Below, in pieces: positions 7,249 through 15,756 of a stretch of DNA of 53,594 nucleotides (position 1 is the stretch's first letter; every line of letters begins with the position of its first letter). The position numbers and the translations under genes were made by a program. Under the pieces are notes generated by a model that saw only the letters and a program-made list of their open reading frames with translations, did not search any database and was not told the DNA's origin. The DNA comes from Prevotella sp. 885. Its GTDB lineage: Bacteria; Bacteroidota; Bacteroidia; Bacteroidales; Bacteroidaceae. The DNA lies in assembly GCF_002265625.1 (NCBI RefSeq), contig NZ_NOVE01000018.1, positions 1 to 53,594 on the forward strand. Reading direction: 5' to 3'.

Positions 7249-10200
7249 ATGTCAAGCAAATTTGTAGAGCATAAGGGTCTTGATCTTACTAAGACCAACA
7301 ACGACGTGCTGTCAATGTGGGAGAAGAACGACATCTTCCACAAGTCTATTGATGAGCGTGAAGGTTGCCCTCAGTTTATCTTCTTCGAGGGACCTCCATC
7401 TGCTAATGGTCATCCCGGCATTCACCACGTGCTGGCTCGTTCCATTAAGGATACTTTCAACCGATACAAGACCATGAAGGGTTTCCAGGTTCACCGCAAG
7501 GCTGGATGGGACACCCACGGACTTCCCGTGGAGCTTGGTGTGGAGAAGGAGCTTGGAATTACCAAGAAGGACATCGACAACAAGGCTTCAGAGAAGTATA
7601 TCTCTACTGAGGAATACAACCATCGTTGCCGTGAGAACGTCATGAAGTTCACGGCTGAGTGGCGCGAGCTGACAGAGCGCATGGGCTACTTCGTTGACCT
7701 CGACCATCCCTATATCACATACGACAACAAGTATATCGAGACTCTTTGGTGGCTCCTCAAGCAGCTCTACAACAAGGGCCTGCTCTATAAGGGCTATACC
7801 ATCCAGCCGTATTCGCCGGGTGCAGGTACGGGTCTTAGCTCGCACGAGCTCAATCAGCCCGGTTGTTATCGTGACGTGAAGGACCTCACCACCACAGCCC
7901 AGTTCCTCATCAAAGATCCTAAGACAGAATGGACAAAGTGGGGCAAGCCTTACTTCATCGCATGGACCACAACTCCGTGGACCCTGCCTTCTAACGTGGC
8001 ACTCTGCGTTGGTCCGAAGATTGACTACGTGGCCATCGAGACATACAACCTCTACAACGGCGAGCCGATGACGCTCGTTATGGCTGAGCCTCTCGTGGGT
8101 TCTTACCTCAAGGCAGACCAGGAGTGCAAGGAGGGCGACCTTCTGCCGTTCGACAAGGACAAGAAGGTGTGCCCATGGCGCGTGGTTGACCACATGAAGG
8201 GTACGGAGCTTGAGGGTCTGCACTACGAGCAGCTCATGCCGTGGGTGAAGCCTTGCGAGAAACTGGACGACTTCGCTCCCGCTTTCGTAACAGAATATGC
8301 AGCAGCTCATCCTGAGAAGGTATTTACTTCTGAGGACGGACGCGACAAGTTTGTGGAGATGGAGGAAGAGGCATTCCGCGTAATCCTCGGCGACTACGTA
8401 ACTACGGACGACGGTACGGGTATCGTACACATCGCTCCTACCTTCGGTGCTGATGACGCCAAGGTGGCAAAGGACGCCAATATCCCTGCTCTTTACCTTA
8501 TTAATAAGAAGGGCGAGACACGTCCTATGGTTGACCTCCAGGGTAAGTTCTACTCTATAGAGGAACTCGACAACAACTTCGTGGCAGCTTGCGTGGACAA
8601 GGAAGCATACGGCCATCATGCCGGCGACTACGTAAAGAACGCATACGACCCGAAGTTTAACGTGGACGGCGTTTGGGACAAGGCTGCTTCAGACAAGGCT
8701 GAAGACCTCAACATCGTGCTTTGCTACGAGCTGAAGCAGGAGGGCAAGGCATTCAAGAGCGAGAAGCACGTACACAACTATCCTCATTGCTGGCGTACGG
8801 ACAAGCCGATTCTCTACTATCCGCTTGACAGCTGGTTTATCAAGGATACAGCTTCTAAGGAGCGTATGGTGGAACTCAACAAGACCATCAACTGGCAGCC
8901 CGAGAGCACAGGTACGGGACGCTTCGGCAACTGGTTGGAGAACCTCAACGACTGGAACCTCTCACGCTCACGTTTCTGGGGCACTCCGCTTCCTATCTGG
9001 CGTGACGCAGACCGTGGCGAGAAGTGCATCGGTAGCCTTGAGGAACTCTATGCAGAAATAGAGAAGGCCGTGGCTGCTGGCGTAATGTCAAGCAACCCGC
9101 TCAAGGATAAGGGCTTCGTACCGGGCGACTACAGCCAGGCGAACTATGACAAGGTAGACCTCCATCGTCCTTACGTGGACAATATCGTCCTCGTGAACGA
9201 CGAAGGCAAGCCTATGTATCGTGAGACCGACCTGATAGACGTATGGTTCGATTCAGGTTCGATGCCTTACGCACAGCTCCACTATCCGTTCGAGGGAGAG
9301 ATGGCACGCGGCACAGAGGAAGACCGTCAGGCGCTTATCCATAGCACATACGAGGGAACAGCCATCCCGCCTAAGTTCTATCCCGCCGACTTCATCAACG
9401 AGGGCGTCGACCAGACACGTGGATGGTTCTTCACACTCCATGCCATCGCCACTATGGTGTTCGATAGCGTAGCATTCAAGAACGTTATCTCTACCGGACT
9501 TGTGCTCGACGCTAAGGGCAACAAGATGAGTAAGCACGTGGGCAATGTCACCAATCCTTTCGAGATGATTGACAAGTACGGAGCCGACCCCGTACGCTTC
9601 TATATGATGACCAATAGCGAGCCGTGGGACAACCTCAAGTTCGACCCGAATGGTGTGGACGAGACACGTCGCAAGTTCTTCGGTACGCTCTATAATACAT
9701 ACAGCTTCTTCGCCCTCTACGCTAATGTGGACGGCTTTGACGCAAAGACTCCGCAGGTGGAGCTGGCTAAGCGCCCGGAGATCGACAGATGGATTCTCTC
9801 TTCACTCAATACCCTCGTGATTGGTGTAGACCGTGAGCTTTCGTCTTATGACCCAACACGTGCAGGCCGCCTTATCGACGCTTTCGTAAATGACGACCTC
9901 TCTAATTGGTACGTACGTCTCAACCGTAAGCGTTTCTGGGGTAAGGAGATGAGTGAGGACAAGCTTAGTGCTTACCAGACTCTCTATATCTGCCTCATGA
10001 CCGTGGCAAAGCTTCTCGCTCCGTTCGCTCCGTTCTATGCTGACGAGCTCTATCACGACCTTGGCGGCGAGCTTGAGAGCGTACACCTCGACAAGTATCC
10101 CGTGGCTGACGCTTCAGCCATCGACCACGACCTTGAGGAGCGTATGGCTATCGCACAGAAGATTACGTCTATGGTGCTCGCCCTGCGTCGTAAGGTGAAT

Positions 10201-10860
10201 ATCAAGGTGCGTCAGCCGCTGCAGCAGATTATGATTCCTGCCGTGGACGCTACACAGAAGGCACACATCGAGGCTGTAGCCGATTTGCTCCGCAACGAGG
10301 TGAATGTCAAGGAGGTGAACTTCATTGAGGGTCAGGGTATTCTCGTCAAGAAGGTAAAGTGTAACTTTAGGGTTATGGGTAAGAAGTTCGGCAAGCTTAT
10401 GAAGGGCGTTGCCGCTCAGATGTCTGCCCTTGATCAGGATCAGATTGCCGCCTTCGAGAAGGCAGGAAGCATCACACTCAATGTGGAAGGTCAGGAGGCT
10501 CTCGTAGACGTGACCGACGTGGAGATTATCTCTGAGGATATCCCCGGATGGCTCGTTTCAAACGACGGCAATCTTACTGTTGCGCTTGAGGTGGAGCTCA
10601 CTCCCGAACTCAAGAAGGAGGGTATGGCACGCGAGCTTATCAACCGCATCCAGAACATCCGTAAGGATAGCGGACTGGAGATTACGGACCGCATCCGCGT
10701 GACACTCGCTCCTAACGAAGAGACTGACGCTGCTGTAGCTGCCTTCGCAGACTACATCAAGGGTCAGGTGCTTGCCGACGATATTGTCGTAGCTGCCAAC
10801 GATGGCGCTCCGGTAGAGTTCGACGGCTTCACACTCAACATTACTGTAGAGAAGAACTAA
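7249..10860 (+). CDS. ileS: Isoleucyl-tRNA synthetase, type 2, with altered HIGH signature
   Basis: Charges tRNA-Ile with isoleucine. The 1203-residue class I synthetase is of the eukaryote-like type 2 (IleRS2): it carries GWDTHGLPVE and has a long C-terminal part without the type 1 zinc-binding end. The KMSKH loop is at residues 759-763. The class signature HxGH is replaced by GIHH at residues 57-60 (context PSANGHPGIHHV), with first and third positions swapped. This swap has been reported in IleRS2 enzymes hyper-resistant to mupirocin. The gene has its own promoter and a strong hairpin downstream. Confidence 0.96.
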   Translation: MSSKFVEHKGLDLTKTNNDVLSMWEKNDIFHKSIDEREGCPQFIFFEGPPSANGHPGIHHVLARSIKDTFNRYKTMKGFQVHRKAGWDTHGLPVELGVEKELGITKKDIDNKASEKYISTEEYNHRCRENVMKFTAEWRELTERMGYFVDLDHPYITYDNKYIETLWWLLKQLYNKGLLYKGYTIQPYSPGAGTGLSSHELNQPGCYRDVKDLTTTAQFLIKDPKTEWTKWGKPYFIAWTTTPWTLPSNVALCVGPKIDYVAIETYNLYNGEPMTLVMAEPLVGSYLKADQECKEGDLLPFDKDKKVCPWRVVDHMKGTELEGLHYEQLMPWVKPCEKLDDFAPAFVTEYAAAHPEKVFTSEDGRDKFVEMEEEAFRVILGDYVTTDDGTGIVHIAPTFGADDAKVAKDANIPALYLINKKGETRPMVDLQGKFYSIEELDNNFVAACVDKEAYGHHAGDYVKNAYDPKFNVDGVWDKAASDKAEDLNIVLCYELKQEGKAFKSEKHVHNYPHCWRTDKPILYYPLDSWFIKDTASKERMVELNKTINWQPESTGTGRFGNWLENLNDWNLSRSRFWGTPLPIWRDADRGEKCIGSLEELYAEIEKAVAAGVMSSNPLKDKGFVPGDYSQANYDKVDLHRPYVDNIVLVNDEGKPMYRETDLIDVWFDSGSMPYAQLHYPFEGEMARGTEEDRQALIHSTYEGTAIPPKFYPADFINEGVDQTRGWFFTLHAIATMVFDSVAFKNVISTGLVLDAKGNKMSKHVGNVTNPFEMIDKYGADPVRFYMMTNSEPWDNLKFDPNGVDETRRKFFGTLYNTYSFFALYANVDGFDAKTPQVELAKRPEIDRWILSSLNTLVIGVDRELSSYDPTRAGRLIDAFVNDDLSNWYVRLNRKRFWGKEMSEDKLSAYQTLYICLMTVAKLLAPFAPFYADELYHDLGGELESVHLDKYPVADASAIDHDLEERMAIAQKITSMVLALRRKVNIKVRQPLQQIMIPAVDATQKAHIEAVADLLRNEVNVKEVNFIEGQGILVKKVKCNFRVMGKKFGKLMKGVAAQMSALDQDQIAAFEKAGSITLNVEGQEALVDVTDVEIISEDIPGWLVSNDGNLTVALEVELTPELKKEGMARELINRIQNIRKDSGLEITDRIRVTLAPNEETDAAVAAFADYIKGQVLADDIVVAANDGAPVEFDGFTLNITVEKN

Positions 10861-10878
10861 AATCTTACTAACTCAGAT

Positions 10879-10917
10879 ATAAGTTTCGCATGCCCCAAGA
10901 AAGCATGCGAAACTTAT
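10879..10917. terminator. Stem-loop after ileS
   Basis: A perfect 15-bp stem (10879-10893 with 10903-10917) and a 9-base loop, starting 19 bases after the ileS stop codon. The T tract is poor (followed by TCATTAAT), so it may terminate partially or stabilise the mRNA 3' end, with some read-through into the next gene. Confidence 0.65.
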
Positions 10918-10942
10918 TCATTAATCTAACAAAAACAAGTCT

Positions 10943-11323
10943 ATGGCAGAAAAAACACGCTATTCTGATGAGGAACTCGAGGAGTTCCGTCAGATCATCA
11001 ACGACAAGCTGGCTCTCGCACGCCGTGAGCTGAGCATCATGATGGGGCAGCTCAACAATTCTGACAATAACGGAGTGGACGACACATCGCCCACATACAA
11101 GGCCCTCGAAGAGGGAAGCGCCTCACAGTCGAAAGAAGAGATTGCACAGATGGCAGGCCGTCAGCAGAAGTTCATTCAGGGACTTGAGGCAGCCTTGGTG
11201 CGTATTGAGAACAAGACATACGGCATCGACCGTATGACAGGCGAGCTGATTCCGAAGGAGCGTCTTCGCATCGTTCCTCATGCCACACTCAGCGTAGCGT
11301 CTAAAAATGCGAGGAAGAAGTAA
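10943..11323 (+). CDS. DksA/TraR-like regulator without zinc-finger cysteines
   Basis: A 126-residue protein of the DksA/TraR group, which binds the RNA polymerase secondary channel and modulates initiation. An N-terminal coiled-coil-like helical part (residues 8-85) is followed by the C-terminal finger region TYGIDRMTGELIPKERLRIV. The family's four zinc-binding cysteines are all absent; the protein has no cysteine, with Asp at the first position. Its stop overlaps the lspA start by one base (TAATG), indicating translational coupling. Confidence 0.75.
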   Translation: MAEKTRYSDEELEEFRQIINDKLALARRELSIMMGQLNNSDNNGVDDTSPTYKALEEGSASQSKEEIAQMAGRQQKFIQGLEAALVRIENKTYGIDRMTGELIPKERLRIVPHATLSVASKNARKK

Positions 11324-11967
11324 TGGCGGAAGCAAAACGCAGTAACACCCATTGGGGATGGATGGCGACGGCTCTGGTCTTCGCCATCCTCATTATCGAC
11401 CAGATCATTAAGATTTGGGTGAAGACGCACATGTCCTTAGGCGAAGCCATACACGTTACAGACTGGTTCTACATCGAGTTTATCGAGAACAACGGCATGG
11501 CTTACGGTATGACTTTCATCAATAAACTTGTGCTCAGCCTCTTCCGCATGGTTGCCATAGGCTTCATCTCTGTCTTCCTGTATAAGGTTATACGAAGTGG
11601 CAGAAGCTTGGGATACATAACCTGCCTTTCAATGGTATTGTCAGGAGCAGCCGGTAATCTTATCGACTGTCTCTTTTATGGTCTCATATTCGAGGCTTCC
11701 ACGCCATTCAGCATAGCTTCATTCACATCCTTCGGCGAGGGCTATTCAGAGTTCCTGCATGGCAAGGTGGTAGACATGTTCTATTTCCCGATTATCCAGA
11801 CCACATGGCCCGACTGGATGCCTATGTGCGGAGGTCAGGAATTTGTGTTCTTCTCGCCCGTGTTCAACTTTGCCGATGCTTGCATAAGCGTTGGCGTCGT
11901 GCTGCTCCTCATCTTCTATCGCGCAGAACTGGAGGTGATGGGTAAGGTGTGGAAAAATCAGGAGTAA
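11323..11967 (+). CDS. lspA: Lipoprotein signal peptidase (signal peptidase II)
   Basis: Inner-membrane aspartyl protease that removes signal peptides from lipid-modified prolipoproteins. Four membrane segments can be recognised. The two catalytic aspartates sit in GNLID (GAAGNLIDCLF) and FNFAD (VFNFADACI). In most relatives the first motif is followed by Arg; here it is Cys. At 214 residues it is longer than proteobacterial LspA because of an insert between the last two membrane segments, common in Bacteroidetes. It overlaps the regulator gene upstream and precedes a lipoprotein gene. Confidence 0.92.
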   Translation: MAEAKRSNTHWGWMATALVFAILIIDQIIKIWVKTHMSLGEAIHVTDWFYIEFIENNGMAYGMTFINKLVLSLFRMVAIGFISVFLYKVIRSGRSLGYITCLSMVLSGAAGNLIDCLFYGLIFEASTPFSIASFTSFGEGYSEFLHGKVVDMFYFPIIQTTWPDWMPMCGGQEFVFFSPVFNFADACISVGVVLLLIFYRAELEVMGKVWKNQE

Positions 11968-11978
11968 AACGTATATTA

Positions 11979-12854
11979 ATGAAACATATTCTCATCATTC
12001 TTGCCTTCGTGGCATCCGTCCTTGCTACGGTCGGATGTAAGCCCTCCATTCCGAGGCAATACATCCAGCCAGATGTAATGGCGGAGATACTTTACGACTA
12101 TCATCTTGCAGATGGCGTTACCACCATCTCCACTCCAGGCGACACCATAGCCTTGAGGGCGTATAAGGCCAATATCCTTGCCAAGTATAAGGTGACGGAG
12201 GCGGAGTTCGACTCGTCGCTTGTATATTATGAGCGTCACACACAGATGTTCGAGGATGTATATAAGCGCCTTACCGAACGCCTTAACGACCGTCTGGCTT
12301 CGCTTGGCGGAGGAGGATATGGAGGCTTTGCTGACCTCTCAGGCTCTGACACCACCAATCTTTGGCACGAGGCTTCACACTTCATCCTTACGCCATACGT
12401 GGCTGCCAATACCTACGATTTCGCTTTGAAGGCAGATACGTCATATTATGCCGGAGACCGACTTATGCTCGACTTCGACGCTCAGTATATCTTCCAGGAC
12501 GGTATGCGTGACGCTTGCGCCGTAATGGCTGTCACATACGAAGGCGACAGCGTGGAGTATGCCACCAATCAGATAACGTCATCCTCGCATTATCATCTTC
12601 AGATTAACAACACGTCACACAAGCGCATCAAGTCTGTTCGCGGATTCTGGCTTATCAATAAGGGTACGTCGTCGAACGCCACATCAGCTTCCACTCTCAA
12701 ACTTCTTATCGTGAGCAACATCAGACTCGTCAGAATGCATGTGGCAGAGCCTGCTCCAACGCAGGGAGCAAGTGGCGATTCGCTTCTTAAGGTTAATCCT
12801 GACAGCATAAAGCCAGTACAGAATCGCCTACGAAGACCAGGCGCAAATCCTTAG
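11979..12854 (+). CDS. DUF4296 domain lipoprotein
   Basis: A 291-residue predicted lipoprotein with signal peptide ending TVGC (Cys20). The N-terminal part (QYIQPDVMAEILYDYHLADGV) matches the DUF4296 domain, a Bacteroidetes family of unknown function often encoded beside lspA. I prefer the start at 11979, which opens the signal peptide, over 11949, which overlaps lspA and adds a non-signal extension. The region after about residue 130 is beta-rich with no recognised domain. Probably co-transcribed with lspA. Confidence 0.8.
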   Translation: MKHILIILAFVASVLATVGCKPSIPRQYIQPDVMAEILYDYHLADGVTTISTPGDTIALRAYKANILAKYKVTEAEFDSSLVYYERHTQMFEDVYKRLTERLNDRLASLGGGGYGGFADLSGSDTTNLWHEASHFILTPYVAANTYDFALKADTSYYAGDRLMLDFDAQYIFQDGMRDACAVMAVTYEGDSVEYATNQITSSSHYHLQINNTSHKRIKSVRGFWLINKGTSSNATSASTLKLLIVSNIRLVRMHVAEPAPTQGASGDSLLKVNPDSIKPVQNRLRRPGANP

Positions 12855-12859
12855 GCTTC

Positions 12860-13069
12860 ATGAGACACGTAGCAGCAAGCATAGTTGTACTCACGGACGG
12901 TAAGGAGATGCGTCAGGCATGCGTAGACGTACAAGGAGAGGAGGTGACAGCCATACGTCCCTTGACACACGAGACACCCTTTACGGAGTGGTTCGGTGGC
13001 ATCATCGAGTTACGCCAAGAAAATGGTATCCTTATGGCATATCGCGATGGTGAAATCATAAAAGAATAA
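12860..13069 (+). CDS. Small unknown protein (69 aa)
   Basis: A 69-residue frame tucked six bases after the DUF4296 gene and 38 before nadC, on the same strand, so probably translated as part of the operon. The sequence (MRHVAASIVVLTDGKEMRQA start, EIIKE end) is mixed hydrophobic and charged and could form a small beta-rich domain. It has no signal peptide or membrane segment, and I do not recognise a family. Confidence 0.6.
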   Translation: MRHVAASIVVLTDGKEMRQACVDVQGEEVTAIRPLTHETPFTEWFGGIIELRQENGILMAYRDGEIIKE

Positions 13070-13107
13070 AAATACTAAACCATTAATTTTAATACATTCA
13101 TATTATT

Positions 13108-13956
13108 ATGCTTAGTGTAAACGAACTTGAAGATCGCCTTATCGACCTCGCTTTTGCTGAGGATATCGGCGATGGTGACCACACCACATTATGTTGCATT
13201 CCCGAGACAGCCATGGGCAAGTCTCATCTCCTAATCAAGGAGGACGGCATCCTTGCCGGAGTGGAAGTGGCAAAGCGTGTATTCGCACGCTTCGACCCTG
13301 AGATGAAGGTGGAAGTGCTCATCGGCGACGGAGCACACGTTCGTAAGGGCGACATCGCCATGGTGGTTAGCGGTAAGGTGCGCTCGCTCCTTCAGACAGA
13401 GCGCCTTATGCTCAACATCATGCAGCGCATGAGTGGCATCGCCACTATGACCAACAAGTACGTGGAGCGTCTCAAGGGCACCAACACTCACGTCCTCGAC
13501 ACTCGTAAGACCACTCCTGGTATGCGCATGCTCGAGAAGCAGGCTGTGAAGATTGGCGGCGGCATGAACCATCGTATCGGACTTTTCGACATGATTCTTC
13601 TCAAGGACAACCACGTCGATTTCGCAGGAGGCATCGCAAACGCCATCAACCGTTGCCACGAATATCTGCGTGAGAAGGGACTTGACCTCAAGATTGAGAT
13701 TGAGGTGCGCAACTTCGACGAGCTTCGTCAGGCTATGGAATGCGGTGGCATCAACCGTATCATGCTCGACAACTTCTCTGTTGCCGACACACGCAAGGCC
13801 GTAGAGATGGTGGCTGGACGCTTCGAGACAGAATCAAGCGGCGGCATCACTTTCAACACAATCCGCGACTATGCAGAATGTGGCGTCGACTTTATTAGCG
13901 TGGGTGCCCTCACACACTCTGTGAAGGGACTTGATATGAGCTTCAAGGCTTGCTAA
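13108..13956 (+). CDS. nadC: Nicotinate-nucleotide pyrophosphorylase (carboxylating)
   Basis: Converts quinolinate and PRPP to nicotinate mononucleotide in de novo NAD synthesis. At 282 residues it has the usual length. Recognisable are EDIGDGDHTT near the N terminus, the quinolinate-binding region around HVLDTRKTTPGMRMLEKQAV, the GGGMNHRIGLFDMILLKDNH block and the C-terminal phosphate-binding FISVGALTHS. No nadA or nadB is adjacent. Confidence 0.95.
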   Translation: MLSVNELEDRLIDLAFAEDIGDGDHTTLCCIPETAMGKSHLLIKEDGILAGVEVAKRVFARFDPEMKVEVLIGDGAHVRKGDIAMVVSGKVRSLLQTERLMLNIMQRMSGIATMTNKYVERLKGTNTHVLDTRKTTPGMRMLEKQAVKIGGGMNHRIGLFDMILLKDNHVDFAGGIANAINRCHEYLREKGLDLKIEIEVRNFDELRQAMECGGINRIMLDNFSVADTRKAVEMVAGRFETESSGGITFNTIRDYAECGVDFISVGALTHSVKGLDMSFKAC

Positions 13957-13994
13957 TAACCTCTTCCTACCCCCAACAACAAAATCTTATAATC

Positions 13995-15629
13995 ATGAAA
14001 ATTCTTAATAAGATACTTCGCGTGGCGCTTCCTTCGCTCCTCGCGCTTTCGTTTGCCGAGGCAGAGGCTTGTACAAACCTTATTGTAGGCAAGAAGGCGA
14101 GTGTTGACGGCTCCGTAATGGTGTCGTATAATGCTGACGATTATGGCATGTTTTCCGGACTTTGTCATTATCCTGCCGGCGTACATGCCAAGGGCGAGAT
14201 GCGCAAGATATTCGATTGGGATTCTGGCGTCTATCATGGTGAAATTCCTGAGGCTCCCGTCACCTATAACGTCATCGGCAACATCAACGAGTATCAGCTC
14301 TCCATCGCCGAGACCACGTATGGCGGACGCGAGGAAATGATTGATACTACCGGTATTCTCGACTACGGATCGCTCATCTACGTTGCTCTCCAGCGTGCCA
14401 AGACAGCACGTGAGGCGATAAGCGTAATGACTTCTCTCGTTGAGAAATATGGTTATTGCTCAAGTGGCGAGACATTCTCCATCTGCGACCCTAACGAGGC
14501 GTGGATAATGGAGATGATGGGTACGGGTCCTGGCAGCAAGGGCGTAGTTTGGGTGGCTATGCGTATTCCTGACGATGCCATCTGCGCTCACGCCAATCAG
14601 AGCCGTATCGGCAAGTTCGATATGAAGGACAAGAAGAACGTGCTCCATTCGAAGAACGTCATTTCTTACGCACGTAAGATGGGATGGTTCAGCGGTAAGG
14701 ATGCCGACTTCTCTTGGAAGAACACATATGCTTTCCCTGACTTCTCAGGTCGTCGTGCATGTGACGCTCGTGCATGGAGCTTCTTCAATCGCTTCAAGAA
14801 GGGCTTCGATCGTTATCTGCCTTGGGCTCTTGGCAAGGACCCCAACGCTGAGGACATGCCGCTTTGGGTGGTTCCTGACCGCAAGCTTAGCGTTCACGAC
14901 GTAGAGATGGCCATGCGCGACCATTATGAGAACACACCTATGGCGCTCGATTCTGCCAATATAGGTGGTGGTGTCTATCAGATGCCTTATCGTCCTACGC
15001 CTCTTTCTTTCAAGGTGGACGGCAAGACCTACTTCAATGAGCGTCCTATCTCTACCCAGCAGACTGCTTTCACTTTCGTGTCGCAGCTACGCTCGTGGCT
15101 CCCGAGAGAGATTGGTGGCATCACATGGTTCGGCAACGACGACGCCAACATGGTGGCTTACACTCCGGTATATTGCAACAATACGGTAGTGCCCGAGTGC
15201 TATAACACTCCTGGTGCAGACGCCGTGACTTTCTCAGACAAGAACGCTTTCTGGGTGTGCAATTGGGTGAGCAATATGGTTTATCCGCGTTACTCGCAGC
15301 TCTTCCCTGAGCTTCAGGCTGTTCGCGACAGCCTTGAGGCAGACTATTTCGCTCGTCAGGGCGAGGTGGAGAAGCACGCTCTCGAACTTTATGGTTCAGA
15401 TAAAGCTGCTGCTGTGGCTTACCTCAACGCTTACAGCAACGACAAGGCTCAGCAGATGCTTGCTCATTGGCGCGACCTTGCTACTCTCATCATCGTCAAG
15501 TATAACGATATGGCTGTGAAGCGCACCAAGGACGGAAAGCTCACACGTTATGTTGACCGCCCCGGATATCCTGAAGCTTTCGCAAAGAAGCTCGTAAAGG
15601 AAACGGGTGACTGGTACGAGTCGAAGTAA
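13995..15629 (+). CDS. Secreted C69-family dipeptidase
   Basis: An Ntn-hydrolase of peptidase family C69 (PepD-like), expected to cleave dipeptides in the periplasm or at the surface. From 13995 it is 544 residues. A signal peptide ends at AEAEA, directly followed by Cys26, the predicted N-terminal nucleophile after cleavage (CTNLIVGKKASVDGS). SYNADD and the family's conserved downstream blocks (ICDPNEAWIMEMMGTGPGSK) follow. I start it at 13995 because this yields the signal peptide; the frame is open from 13950, overlapping nadC. Confidence 0.9.
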   Translation: MKILNKILRVALPSLLALSFAEAEACTNLIVGKKASVDGSVMVSYNADDYGMFSGLCHYPAGVHAKGEMRKIFDWDSGVYHGEIPEAPVTYNVIGNINEYQLSIAETTYGGREEMIDTTGILDYGSLIYVALQRAKTAREAISVMTSLVEKYGYCSSGETFSICDPNEAWIMEMMGTGPGSKGVVWVAMRIPDDAICAHANQSRIGKFDMKDKKNVLHSKNVISYARKMGWFSGKDADFSWKNTYAFPDFSGRRACDARAWSFFNRFKKGFDRYLPWALGKDPNAEDMPLWVVPDRKLSVHDVEMAMRDHYENTPMALDSANIGGGVYQMPYRPTPLSFKVDGKTYFNERPISTQQTAFTFVSQLRSWLPREIGGITWFGNDDANMVAYTPVYCNNTVVPECYNTPGADAVTFSDKNAFWVCNWVSNMVYPRYSQLFPELQAVRDSLEADYFARQGEVEKHALELYGSDKAAAVAYLNAYSNDKAQQMLAHWRDLATLIIVKYNDMAVKRTKDGKLTRYVDRPGYPEAFAKKLVKETGDWYESK

Positions 15630-15660
15630 TAAGAAAATAAAAAGAAACATTTATAAACAA

Positions 15661-15724
15661 AAACAGCATAATCAAGTATTCGGTCTGTAAATGAATACTG
15701 ATTATGCTGTTTTTGTTTTTTTGA
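15661..15724. terminator. Terminator between the dipeptidase and dnaB genes
   Basis: A long hairpin: ACAGCATAATC pairs with GATTATGCTGT and extends through GTATTC/GAATAC with one bulged A, loop about 11 bases. On plus it is followed by a T-rich tract (TTTTTGTTTTTTT), a strong Rho-independent terminator for the dipeptidase gene. A-rich sequence on the other side allows it to serve dnaB as well. Confidence 0.88.
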
Positions 15725-15756
15725 TATTGGCCTGACCGTTGTAAACCTTCACAACA

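Noticed and set aside
7588..8619. 343-codon frame antisense to ileS
   Set aside because: A shadow of the codon bias in ileS; no start context and an implausible protein composition.
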